Translations under genes and position numbers: made by a program
Shown: positions 43,946 through 52,508 of the stretch, piece after piece
Layout of the letters: each line of letters begins with the position of its first letter
Position numbering within the stretch: position 1 is the stretch's first letter
Origin: DATMNI01 sp963817515
GTDB taxonomy: Bacteria > Acidobacteriota > Terriglobia > Bryobacterales > Bryobacteraceae
Assembly (NCBI GenBank): GCA_963817515.1
Contig: CAWFPJ010000024.1
Coordinates: 62,001-126,000 of the forward strand
Length of the DNA: 64,000 bases
Direction: 5' to 3'
Notes under the pieces: generated by a model
What the model saw: only the letters and a program-made list of their open reading frames with translations
Databases searched by the model: none
What the model was told of the DNA's origin: nothing

Positions 43946-45007
43946 AACTGCGGATTGTGCAACGACGTATCCGGATGAATCCGGATATGGCGGGCTGAAG
44001 CCCGCTCCACGCCCGCCCAGCCCAGAAAAGCACAAAGCCCCGAAAGTTCACAGATGCCGAACGCAATTTTGAGGGCGTAAGGAATAACGGGCTGGTGGTA
44101 TTGCGAAACGAAAGCCTCCACCATGCCGGCCCACACCAGCAGCCCGGCGGCCCCGGCCACAATAGTAAATAGATCGGACGCCACGGCCCGCAAGCGGTCG
44201 GCACGGGTGTCGGCGCTCTCCGTGTTTCCATCACCCCAACCGATTAGCGCTCCGGCCAGAATAAAACCGCATTGGCCGCCCAGCAGGATCGCCGGAATTT
44301 CGATGGAACCGTGCGGCAGAAGCCAACCGGCCAGAAACGTGCCTTGGCCCGCCGCAACGTAGTCGGCCGCCACCGCGCCCAGGAGGACGCCGTTGTAGAA
44401 GAGCAGGATCAGCGTGCCGACGCCCCAGGTGATGCCAGCCGCCAGGGTCATGATGGTTACCTGAATGTTGTGCGTCATCAGCTGAGCGGAGAATGAGGTC
44501 TTCCTTCCGCGCAGGCGATCGTTCCCGGCTTTACCGGCGCTTTCTTCCTGGGCGACACGCTCAGCGGGCGAGCCCATCAGGCCTTGAAACGGTATGAGCA
44601 CGGCCTTCGACTTGGGGTCCATGTGAATGGCAAACCAGCCGAAGGCGCAGCCCAGCAAAGTGACCGCGAGCGACAAACGGAAGGCGCCAAGATGGCGGCG
44701 GAAGGCGCGCGGGAAAGCCAGGAGCCAGGCTGCGCCAGCGGATGCGCAACGGGGCGCGGGTTTCGTGGATCTCGCTATAGGCGCGGCCAACCAGCGATTC
44801 CAAAAACGCGCGCAGGCGGGGCTCGGTGGAGAAGGTATCCAGACGGGACAGGTCGGCGGAACAACGTTCGTAGAGATAATGCAAACGCTGAACTTCGGAA
44901 AGCGACAGGCGGCGATCGGGCTCGGTGTCGAGCTTTTGAAGTTCGGCCTGCAGTTCGTCCCAGTAAGCCCGCTCGGCGGTGACAAAACGGCGCAGGTCGA
45001 TGATCAC
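43942..45007 (-). pseudogene. SpoIIM-like (DUF95) membrane protein, frameshifted
   Basis: From ATG 45007 (overlapping the DUF58 stop, ATGA) the frame reads MIIDLRRFVTAERAYWDEL ... LVGRAYSEIHETRAPLRIRW, then shifts near 44725-44745 to AAWLLAFPRAFRRH and continues with four or five membrane helices (LSLAVTLLGCAFGWFA, LFYNGVLLGAVAADYV, LPHGSIEIPAILLGGQCG). One extra or missing base accounts for both frames. The rest of the operon is intact and coupled to it, so this may be a recent mutation or a sequencing error. The last 30 codons lie on palindromic repeat copy C and read VERASARHIRIHPD. Confidence 0.85.
43968..44010 (+). repeat. Two-hairpin palindromic repeat, copy C (inside a reading frame)
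   Basis: TATCCGGAT/ATCCGGATA (43968-43987, 2-base loop), TGG, then GCGGGC-TGAA-GCCCGC (43990-44005) and TCCAC. Both hairpins are perfect here. It lies in the 3' end of the SpoIIM-like gene and is translated on the minus strand. Confidence 0.85.
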
Positions 45008-46284
45008 AGCGCCTGCCTCCGTTTGACGTCCAGGTATTGCGAGGTAACCTGCGCCTTGATGCGCTCGGAATCGACGACTTGCATCCTGACGCCGCGGTTC
45101 TGCAGCGCGATTTTCAACTCCCGCATGCGATTGGAAAGCATCTGGCCGGCCAGGCCGGCGTAGAGGGACTCGATGTCCTGAGGGGCTTCGCCGGTGAAGA
45201 GCGGCTTGAGGCCGGGAGTCTGCATCACATTGACCCGCACCAGGTGGCGGCGGGCCAGCAGACCCACTTCGTGTTCGAAGGTCTCGGCCAGCAGAGCATC
45301 ATCGAGGGAGGTGAAGAAAACCAGCAGCGAGCGGCGGCGCAGGTTCACCTGCAGGCTGGTAAAGACGTCGCGGAAATCGGGGCTGACGCGCTGCGCTTGC
45401 AGGTTGTAGATGGTTTCGCGGCAGAGGCGGAAATGGTCCATGCCGTTGGCGGCGCGGACGAATTTGTGAGTGCGGTCGCTGAACGTCACCAGGCCAAAAC
45501 GGTCGCCCTGGCGCTGAGCCACCAGTGCCAGGTGCAAGGCGGCATCCACGTAGGCTTCCAGAATATCGTCGCGCGCCGACAGCCGGGAGGAATCCACCAC
45601 CGCATAGATTTCCTGCGAGTGCTCCACGCGGTACAGCTTGACGGTGGGGAAGCCGCGGCGCGCGGTGGCTTTCCAGTGGATGTCCTCAAAGCTGTCGCCC
45701 GCCATGTAGTGCCGCAGGTTGTCGAACTCGCGCCCTTTGCCAAGCTGGCGATGCAGGCGAACGCCCAGGTCCGCGGTGCGCAGGAATAGAGCGGCGGTGG
45801 CGCGGTCGCGGAGGTTGGGGTAGACGCGGAGCGTGCAATCCAGGGCGCGCTGGTCGCGGGCCAGCCAGAGGCCCAGAGGCGACGGCGTTTCCAGATAGAG
45901 CCGGGTGAACGGGTGATCACCGCGGGTGGCGACGGTCACCGGGTAGTCCAGGCGGGACGCCTGTGGGGGTACCGAATAAGATAACGGCAGGCCAGGAGGG
46001 CTACCCCACAGCCGCAGCGAGAGTGCCCCGGTTGAGCGGTTCTCGAAGGTGATGGGGACTGCCGCGGCAACATTCTTGGTGAGCCGCAGTTTTTGCGGAG
46101 CGCTGGCTGTGATGGCCTGAAGGAACTGAATGGCCCGCACGGCATCCACTGACGCGATGATTGCGAAAGCCGCCAGAATCGTCGCACACGCCGGGGCCGC
46201 GGCCGGTGAAAAGCCGGCGATGGTGGCGGCGGGCACCGCGATGAGCGCAGTGAGCAGCAGCAGACGTGTGGACGGGACGATCAT
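45004..46284 (-). CDS. DUF58 (von Willebrand-type) protein
   Basis: 426 residues. Two membrane helices at the N-terminus (about 8-52, LLLTALIAVPAATIAGF and CATILAAFAIIAS), then a beta-rich part, and from about 190 the DUF58 signature LGKGREFDNLRHYMAGDSFEDIHWKATAR. It is followed by a vWA-like fold with AVVDSSRLSA (MIDAS-like D-S-S), VDAALHLALVAQ and LLVFFTSLDDALL. DUF58 proteins work with MoxR AAA+ ATPases in maturation or stress complexes. Six bp after MoxR and four-base overlap with the next gene. Confidence 0.93.
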   Translation of the reverse strand: MIVPSTRLLLLTALIAVPAATIAGFSPAAAPACATILAAFAIIASVDAVRAIQFLQAITASAPQKLRLTKNVAAAVPITFENRSTGALSLRLWGSPPGLPLSYSVPPQASRLDYPVTVATRGDHPFTRLYLETPSPLGLWLARDQRALDCTLRVYPNLRDRATAALFLRTADLGVRLHRQLGKGREFDNLRHYMAGDSFEDIHWKATARRGFPTVKLYRVEHSQEIYAVVDSSRLSARDDILEAYVDAALHLALVAQRQGDRFGLVTFSDRTHKFVRAANGMDHFRLCRETIYNLQAQRVSPDFRDVFTSLQVNLRRRSLLVFFTSLDDALLAETFEHEVGLLARRHLVRVNVMQTPGLKPLFTGEAPQDIESLYAGLAGQMLSNRMRELKIALQNRGVRMQVVDSERIKAQVTSQYLDVKRRQAL

Positions 46285-46289
46285 AGTTT

Positions 46290-47249
46290 CTATCGGGGCA
46301 CGGGCACCTGATGCAGAATACGGTCCAGGACTTCGGCCGGCCGCACTCCTTCCAATTCCGATTCGGGACGCAGCAGCAATCGGTGTTCGAGGACCGGCAG
46401 AGCGACCGCGCGGACATCATCGGGGCTGACGAAGTCTCGGGCCTCCAGCGCCGCCCAGGCGCGCGCGGCGCGTAGGAGCGCCTGCGTAGCCCGCGGACCG
46501 GCGCCCACCAGGATGGCGTCATCGGTACGCGTGCGGCGAACCACTTGCACCACATACTCCACCAGTTGTTCACTCAGAGTCACCAGGCTCAGGGCGGCGC
46601 GCGCCTCCGCCAGTTCGTCTTCGCGCAGGCAGGGCGTGACAACGCCGGAAAGCAGCACGGCTTCGGGAGCTTCGCGGCCGAGGCTGCGGCGGGCCAGCGC
46701 AAGTTCTTCTTCGGCTTCGGGCCAGCTCATGGAAATCTTGAGCATGAAGCGATCCTTCTGGGCTTCCGGTAGCGGATAGGTGCCTTCGGATTCGATGGGG
46801 TTTTGGGTTGCGAAGACCGTGAAGTTCGGGGAGAGCCGGTGGGTCTCGCGATCGATCGTGACCGTGCGCTCCTGCATGGCCTCAAGCAGCGCGGATTGGG
46901 TTTTGGCGGGCGCGCGATTGATCTCATCGCCCAACAGAAACGTGGTGAAGAGCGGCCCCTTCACCAGCGAGAACTCGTTGCGCTGGAGGTTGAATACGTT
47001 GGTGCCGGTGATGTCGGCCGGCATCAGGTCTGGAGTGAATTGGATCCGCTTGAACTCGCTGCCCAGCACAGCCGCCAGCGTTCGCGCCAACAGCGTTTTG
47101 CCCAGGCCCGGCACACCCTCAATCAGCGCGTGCTGATTGCAGAGCACCACCACCAGCGAAAAGCGAACGGCGTCGTCCTGGCCGATGATCACCTTGCGGA
47201 TGCCGGCGGCAACGTTCTGTATGGCTGCTTGAAATTGTTCGAGGTTCAA
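46290..47249 (-). CDS. MoxR-family AAA+ ATPase
   Basis: 319 residues from TTG 47249: AAAGGAGAG lies upstream and the start overlaps the DUF4350 stop. Walker A EGVPGLGKTLL (about 38-48), Walker B TFLLGDEINRAP, sensor 1 FTVFATQNPIE, arginine finger region EAQKDRFML, and C-terminal lid ending VLDRILHQVPVPR. MoxR ATPases act as chaperone-like remodelers for DUF58/vWA partners. Full length. Confidence 0.96.
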   Translation of the reverse strand: MNLEQFQAAIQNVAAGIRKVIIGQDDAVRFSLVVVLCNQHALIEGVPGLGKTLLARTLAAVLGSEFKRIQFTPDLMPADITGTNVFNLQRNEFSLVKGPLFTTFLLGDEINRAPAKTQSALLEAMQERTVTIDRETHRLSPNFTVFATQNPIESEGTYPLPEAQKDRFMLKISMSWPEAEEELALARRSLGREAPEAVLLSGVVTPCLREDELAEARAALSLVTLSEQLVEYVVQVVRRTRTDDAILVGAGPRATQALLRAARAWAALEARDFVSPDDVRAVALPVLEHRLLLRPESELEGVRPAEVLDRILHQVPVPR

Positions 47250-48289
47250 AGCTCTCCTTTCGCGTTCAGGCCGGTCGAGTGCAGAACGGCCTGGATTTCG
47301 CGCACGGCATCCAGCGGGCGTCCGGCGGAAGTGGCGATGATGGCTGCGGCACGGCTGGCGCGCCCGGGCGTCACCTGGCGGCGATTGGCGCTCAGCCATT
47401 CGCGCCAGCAGACGGCAGCCACTTCATTGGCCGGAATATGGCGGCGCAACAGCGTGAGCAGACCTGAAAGCGATGTGCGCCCCACCCGCGGAGCGGACGG
47501 GCGTGCGGCGGGAGGCGGAAAAGCCGCGGCGTTTTTCCAGATGAAGAGCGCGGCACAAAGCGCCAGACCGAAGGCCATACCCATCAGGTGGAACCGCCGC
47601 GCCAGCCCGACTACGCTGCCGGATTCGGAAATGCCGAGGTGCTGCTCATCAAAAACAATGCGCGTATTCGGACCAATGGCGGCGGAGACCTGCTGCAGCC
47701 GGTCCATGGCGACGGTGGACTGATTGTTGAAATCGCCGCTCGACGCCAACAGCACTACGCTGCCTTTGCCGAAGGGGCGCTCAATGGCGAACAACTTGCG
47801 GCCGAGGGATTCGAGCACCTTCCAATCCGTGGCTTGGGTGAAGTAGAGAAGCGAGAAGTGCTTCCGGTTGGAGTCCAGACCGAACCTGACGTGCCACATT
47901 TTTTCAAGCGCGCCGGCACGCGGAGCGTTGGCCTTGGAGTCCAATTCCATGGCAGCCACAATTCTATTGCCGCGAGCGGCCAGTTTCTCGATGGCCTGCA
48001 AATAGGGGTCGGGATCTCTGGCAAAGCCTTCGGGGTTGAGGCCCAGCAGGAGCACGGTGGCGTGGTCTTCGGGCAGGAATGCAAGCGGCAGGAAATTGCG
48101 CTCCACGGACAGGCCGGGCACACGGGCCAGACTTTCCAGGAGCAGTTTGGCGCCCTGGGCATCGGTCCGCAGGCTGGAGTATTCAGGGTACACATCCCCG
48201 CTGGCGAATTCGACGCCGAAGAGATAGAGCACGGTAGCCGTGAAGCCCCCTACCAGCAGGACGGTAAGGAAGAAGGCTTTGGATTTCAT
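47246..48289 (-). CDS. DUF4350-domain membrane protein
   Basis: 347 residues. One N-terminal helix (KAFFLTVLLVGGFTATVLYLF), then a soluble DUF4350 domain at about 38-215 (SSLRTDAQGAKLLLESLAR, ATVLLLGL, GNRIVAAME, KGSVVLLASSGDFNN), and a second helix at about 232-252 (GMAFGLALCAALFIW), with a cytosolic tail (GLLTLLRRHIPANEVAAVCWREW). It is the standard partner in MoxR/DUF58/DUF4129 clusters. Overlaps neighbours on both sides. Confidence 0.85.
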   Translation of the reverse strand: MKSKAFFLTVLLVGGFTATVLYLFGVEFASGDVYPEYSSLRTDAQGAKLLLESLARVPGLSVERNFLPLAFLPEDHATVLLLGLNPEGFARDPDPYLQAIEKLAARGNRIVAAMELDSKANAPRAGALEKMWHVRFGLDSNRKHFSLLYFTQATDWKVLESLGRKLFAIERPFGKGSVVLLASSGDFNNQSTVAMDRLQQVSAAIGPNTRIVFDEQHLGISESGSVVGLARRFHLMGMAFGLALCAALFIWKNAAAFPPPAARPSAPRVGRTSLSGLLTLLRRHIPANEVAAVCWREWLSANRRQVTPGRASRAAAIIATSAGRPLDAVREIQAVLHSTGLNAKGEL

Positions 48290-49947
48290 GCTACCGCCTG
48301 ATGAGGAGCGCCAGGCGTAGCTTCCATCTGCTGTTTCATCTGCTCCATTCGGCCACGGAATTCGTCAGCGTCTTCGGCGGTAACGTCGTGCATGCCATAC
48401 CAGGCGCGCTCGAAGGCGGCGATGTTGGCCGCGAAGTACCCGCCGGCGTCTGGAAAAGCCCGGGCTCTGCGGCGCAGTTCCAACTCGTATTCGCGGTTGG
48501 TCTTGCCGGAATGGATGGTGATGAATTCGGTCCGGCCCAGCCAGGCGAGGCTGGCCAGATAGTATGCCCGAAGCCCCAGACGGAAGTTCCGCTCTGCCAG
48601 GCAGCGGAGGGCAAGCTCCAGCCATTGCTCCTCGGGCAGCCGGTCAGGCGTGAGGTCTTCGGAATCCAGGTTCACGCCGGTCACGAAATTCGCTGTAGCC
48701 GGCACGGTTTTCGTACGGGCGCGCCGTTTGTGCCAGACGATCCAGAGGCCGGCGGCGAGCACCAGGGCCATGAGCACGTAGACGCTGCGGTGAAGCGCGC
48801 TTCCAGGCGGCGAACCGGGACCAGACTCCGGAATGACGCCGAATTGCCGCAACAGCCACCTGAAGAAGGCGTCCATGGCTGTGCCGATGCTCTGAAAAAC
48901 GGACCGCAGGCCGGCAATCGCGCGATCGGTGAAATCCACAATCCCCGAGTGGCCGCGGACCAAATCGGCCGGCGGGGGCAGCCGCCAATCGTATTCGTGC
49001 GATTGCATGGTCTGCTTAATTGCCTGTTCCAGACCGCTGGGCGCGACCACGCCGTCGGCGGCAGCGGCGCGGCCTGTCAAGCTTCCCGCGACAAACAGAA
49101 AGGCGGCAGCGGCAACCTGGCGCGCGGCGCGAATCCGGCGCAAACCAGCGCGCACATCTTCGCCGGTCTCGATGGATTCGGCGCGGAAGCAACGCACGCA
49201 GTAGACCGCTTGTACAAAGGGATCGAGCGCCAGCCACGTGACCGCCATCACCAGCAGCGGGAACAACGGGTTCATCATGAATACCGTGCCGCTGCGGCTG
49301 AAGGCTGTCTCGATGCCGGTAAGGACGCGGAAAAGTTGCGGCAGGATGGCGATAGCGAGCGTGAGATTTATGGCGGCTATAACCTGCAACAGAAGCAGGA
49401 TGGCAAGGACGGTCCAGTTCTGACCGCTGGCGAAGGCCGCCAGCTGCCGTGCCCGCGATCGCAATCGCAGGGGATCCAGATTGCCGGCATCGCCACCACC
49501 GGACAGCACGGCGACCATGCGATAGAAGGCCACGGTATTGCCGAATGTGAACATGATCAGGGCGGACAGCGGAAGTATGAAGAGTTTGGTGGCGCCGAAG
49601 TATGCCTGTAGGGCGATCAGATGGAAGACGCGGCGGGCGGTCCACGGGGAGTTCGAGGAGGAATCGACAGCGCCGGTGAGTTGGCGGCGCAAACGGCCGG
49701 CGAACACGGCGCGCCAGCAGTTCATCCAGATCAGAAGCAGGGTGAGGATCAAGGCGTAGAGCGCCGCACTGGATGCGGGAACGCGGGGCCGGGCGACCAC
49801 GTTGCGGAAAAGCAGCAGGGCGAGTGCCAGGGGCGCCGACCCCAGCCAGTGGCACAGCAGCGTGGAAAGCGACGCCTGGCGGAGCAGCCTCACAGCCTGA
49901 TCCATCAGTTCGATGCTGCCTTCAAGGGGGCTTATGGGCTCTGCCAT
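48286..49947 (-). CDS. DUF4129-domain membrane protein
   Basis: 553 residues from ATG 49947, chosen because it begins right at the end of the zinc-finger gene (16-bp overlap). Six or so N-terminal helices (about 20-275), then a soluble periplasmic part with SHEYDWRLPP at about 330, a helix near 420-440 (RSVYVLMALVLAAGLWIVW), and the C-terminal DUF4129 domain at about 460-545 (WLELALRCLAERNFRLGLRAYYLASLAWLG, TNREYELELRRR). DUF4129 is found in many MoxR clusters and in transglutaminase proteins; its function is unclear. Confidence 0.87.
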   Translation of the reverse strand: MAEPISPLEGSIELMDQAVRLLRQASLSTLLCHWLGSAPLALALLLFRNVVARPRVPASSAALYALILTLLLIWMNCWRAVFAGRLRRQLTGAVDSSSNSPWTARRVFHLIALQAYFGATKLFILPLSALIMFTFGNTVAFYRMVAVLSGGGDAGNLDPLRLRSRARQLAAFASGQNWTVLAILLLLQVIAAINLTLAIAILPQLFRVLTGIETAFSRSGTVFMMNPLFPLLVMAVTWLALDPFVQAVYCVRCFRAESIETGEDVRAGLRRIRAARQVAAAAFLFVAGSLTGRAAAADGVVAPSGLEQAIKQTMQSHEYDWRLPPPADLVRGHSGIVDFTDRAIAGLRSVFQSIGTAMDAFFRWLLRQFGVIPESGPGSPPGSALHRSVYVLMALVLAAGLWIVWHKRRARTKTVPATANFVTGVNLDSEDLTPDRLPEEQWLELALRCLAERNFRLGLRAYYLASLAWLGRTEFITIHSGKTNREYELELRRRARAFPDAGGYFAANIAAFERAWYGMHDVTAEDADEFRGRMEQMKQQMEATPGAPHQAVA

Positions 49948-50246
49948 GAGGATTGCTCCGCACGTTCGGTGAAGAAGCTGAGACTCTCGGCGGCGCCGTA
50001 GAAAAAAATCCAGGAGAGCAGAAATCCAGCCAGCAGCATGGCGCCGGGAAGAACGGATCGCCACGCTCGCCAGCCAGCCTCGACGTGGGGCGCTCCACTA
50101 AGACGCAAGCAGGCGGCGCACAGAAGGCGCATCTCGTGTTCCGTAACGCATTCGCGGCAGAAGGAACGGCCGCACGCGGGGCAGCGGCAGGCAGCTTCGC
50201 GAGCTTCGTGATTCCAGCAGCGCTGTTGTAGAGAGATGCCGGCCAT
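49932..50246 (-). CDS. Small B-box-type zinc-finger membrane protein
   Basis: 104 residues. N-terminal Cys/His cluster at 10-48: C-W-N-H..., ACRCPACGRSFCRECVTEHE, LLCAACL, which fits a B-box-like zinc finger. One membrane helix follows at 67-88 (LPGAMLLAGFLLSWIFFYG). Related to the 192-residue zinc-finger protein four positions upstream in the operon. Role unknown. Confidence 0.75.
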   Translation of the reverse strand: MAGISLQQRCWNHEAREAACRCPACGRSFCRECVTEHEMRLLCAACLRLSGAPHVEAGWRAWRSVLPGAMLLAGFLLSWIFFYGAAESLSFFTERAEQSSWQSP

Positions 50247-50252
50247 GAGGAT

Positions 50253-51273
50253 TTAGTCCGTAAACCGGTCGGAACTCACCGCCATCCCAGCGCCCACCAG
50301 CCCTAGTACGGCGTCCAGGCAAGCGTCAACCTGGCGCAACAGAATGTATGGCGGCAGTTGCATCAGCGCGGCCCTATCGACGGCCGGATTCTTCGCAGCG
50401 GCAAAGGAGACCATGAGCAAACCGGCATAGTAAACGATCCCCGTCTTAATCACAGCCGCAATGGCAAGCCCCGGCATTCCCGAACGCAGGATACCGCGAT
50501 ATTGCTGCGCGAGGATACCGGCAATGGCGCCAAGTTCCATCAGGACCAATCCGCTCACCAGCCACCGGACGAGCATGATCGGGGAGTGCAGGGTAAGAAG
50601 CATGGCCGCCGACTTGACGAACAGCGTGACGACAAACAGGTCGGATAGGCGAGTGTGGGTCTGGGTCGGCGGGTTTAGGACGGTTTGAAACGGAGGCGTG
50701 AAGGATGCGGCCCGCAGCGCCGGCGGCAGGATTCCCGGGACCTGGCGCGCGAGCCTCCGCGGCCGCGGCCCAGTTGCCTTCCACGCGGCCCTGGACTTCC
50801 GCGATGCCCGGCTCCACCTTCGCCAGAAATCTGCGCGCGGTCCAGGTGCGATAGATAGAAGGCAGCTCGTCCAGGCTCACCGCGGTGAGAATGCGGCATC
50901 GGCAACTGAACGCGGCCGATATCACCAGCCAGGCGGCCACCAGGCCGGCAGCCACCATGTATAGAGCCGGCGTCAGGAATGCGAAACGCACGTTCACCGA
51001 GAGAAGTATGTAGGCGAACAACCACAACGCGCCGATGAACAGAGATCGCGTGGAGATGTGAAACCGCGGGGTGAAAGCCACCACGATGGCCTGCACGTCG
51101 CGCAAATGGAAACGCTTGTATTCCTCGCGGAAGCGGTTCGATTTGACGGAGAGCAGGTGGTCGCCCCCGATCCAGACGCTGGCCCCTCGCAGAATGCCGC
51201 GCCGGCGGCCGGGCAGCTTCCGATACCGATAGCCTTGGGTCGCGCTCATTTGGGTCATGCTCGTTTGGGCCAT
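50253..51273 (-). pseudogene. Unknown operon membrane protein, frameshifted
   Basis: From ATG 51273 (2 bp after the preceding stop) the frame reads MAQTSMTQMSATQGYRYRKL ... SLFIGALWLFAYILLSVN ... GLVAAWLVISAAFSC ... VEGNWAAAAEA. Near 50745-50765, in a GC-only stretch (CCGCGGCCGCGG), the frame switches to RQVPGILPPALRAASFTPP and goes on with helices (MLLTLHSPIMLVRWLVSGLV, VIKTGIVYYAGLLMVSF) to a stop at 50253. Together about 338 residues with six helices. I do not recognise a family. One indel in a difficult stretch: recent mutation or sequencing error. Confidence 0.75.
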
Positions 51274-51275
51274 GT

Positions 51276-51854
51276 TCAACTGCCCGCCCCGCGTTTGGCC
51301 ACAAGGTAGATGATTCCCCAGATCCAAAGCCCGGTTTCGAACAACCCGATCAGGCAGGCCAGAACGAAGCGCCAGCGATTGCGGCGCACCAGGCTGATGG
51401 GCTGGCTCCATTTCATAACTGTCAATACCACGGCGCCAGGCGCGGCGACTATGGTGATGGGCCAGAGCAGTAAGGACACCAGGGGCGTAACCAGCGCGAT
51501 GGAATCGTAAAGCGTTCGGGAAGTTTCGAGGTTGGCTACCTTGGCGACACCGCTGCCGGCGGCCACGCAGGAGGGACAAAGAATTTGGACGCCGAACTCC
51601 ACGGAACAAAGCTGGCAGACGAATCGGCCGCACTGCCGGCAGGCTGCCACGGCACGCTTATTAGGGTGGTCGAAGCAGGCGGCATCGCCATCGAGGGCGA
51701 GTTCCGGCCGCACCGGCACGCGGGCAGGGGACAAGGCGGCCGGGAATACGCGCACGGTATTGGCAGAGCCGCACTGAGTGCAAACGGCGACATCGCTGTT
51801 CGTGAGCTCCCATGCCGGCAGAGGCGTTTGGCAGCTCGCGCAGGGCAGAGACAT
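51276..51854 (-). CDS. Zinc-finger membrane protein
   Basis: 192 residues. Two N-terminal Cys clusters: CASCQTPLP with VCTQCGS (5-29), and a B-box-like CFDHPNKRAVAACRQCGRF, VCQLCSVEFGVQILCPSC (60-97). Three membrane helices follow: about 115-150 (SIALVTPLVSLLLWPITIVAAPGAVVL) and 163-185 (FVLACLIGLFETGLWIWGI). Second gene of the operon, 5 bp after the RDD gene. Probably a membrane-anchored zinc-binding adaptor; role unknown. Confidence 0.8.
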   Translation of the reverse strand: MSLPCASCQTPLPAWELTNSDVAVCTQCGSANTVRVFPAALSPARVPVRPELALDGDAACFDHPNKRAVAACRQCGRFVCQLCSVEFGVQILCPSCVAAGSGVAKVANLETSRTLYDSIALVTPLVSLLLWPITIVAAPGAVVLTVMKWSQPISLVRRNRWRFVLACLIGLFETGLWIWGIIYLVAKRGAGS

Positions 51855-51859
51855 GACTG

Positions 51860-52459
51860 TCAGTTGGTCTTGATGACGCGGGTATCGCAGATCATGTCAT
51901 GCACGCCGCGCTTTTCGGAATCGAACCCAATTATGATGTAACCGATGCACAGGATTATGTAACTTAACATTTTGGCGAAGTAGCGGCCGACCGCGCGCCC
52001 CAGGCTGACCGGGCCGCCACCTGGCCGGACCACCTTTAATCCGAGCGCCATTTTGCCGGGAGTGGCGCCCAGTTTGTGGACGAACACGCCCTCATAGGTT
52101 GCTCCAGTGAGCAGGCCGATCAGCCATGCGAAGCCAAGAATGGAGAGCGTCTGTCCGATCTGAACCTCGGGATGGACCGGGTCGGTAAGGGGAGAACCCA
52201 CTCTCGCGCCCAGCAATGCATACTGCAGAATGCTGCCGAGGATGAAGAGGATAATGCCATCGATCAGGGCCGCCACCAGACGTATCCAGAAGCCGGCATA
52301 CTTGACCGGCGCGGCAATAGCGACGCCTTCGCGAAGTTTTTGGGCGTAGCTGTTCTTGCAATCGAGGCAAACCAGGCGGTCGCCAAAGCGTGCCAGTTCA
52401 TCAGCGGGCGCAGAACGTCCGCATTCGGAGCAGAACATCGTTTGCGGTGGGAAGGACAT
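51860..52459 (-). CDS. RDD-family membrane protein with N-terminal zinc ribbon
   Basis: 199 residues from ATG 52459. Residues 9-30 are a zinc-ribbon (CSECGRSAPADELARFGDRL, CLDC). RDD core: IRLVAALIDGIILFILGSI, GATPGKMALGLKVVRP (conserved Gly-x-x-x-Gly-Lys), LGRAVGRYFAKMLSYI and GVHDMICDTRVI at the end. Three helices. First gene of the eleven-gene operon, divergent from an MFS gene 50 bp away. Start chosen over an upstream ATG because the ribbon follows at once. Confidence 0.88.
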   Translation of the reverse strand: MSFPPQTMFCSECGRSAPADELARFGDRLVCLDCKNSYAQKLREGVAIAAPVKYAGFWIRLVAALIDGIILFILGSILQYALLGARVGSPLTDPVHPEVQIGQTLSILGFAWLIGLLTGATYEGVFVHKLGATPGKMALGLKVVRPGGGPVSLGRAVGRYFAKMLSYIILCIGYIIIGFDSEKRGVHDMICDTRVIKTN

Positions 52460-52508
52460 GATTCTCTTGATTAAAGCACACGTGTGGGACACTGGACTTT
52501 AACTCGAA

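Noticed and set aside
48301..49611. 436-codon plus-strand frame antisense to the DUF4129 gene
   Set aside because: The opposite strand carries a well-supported operon gene; the antisense product is compositionally random.
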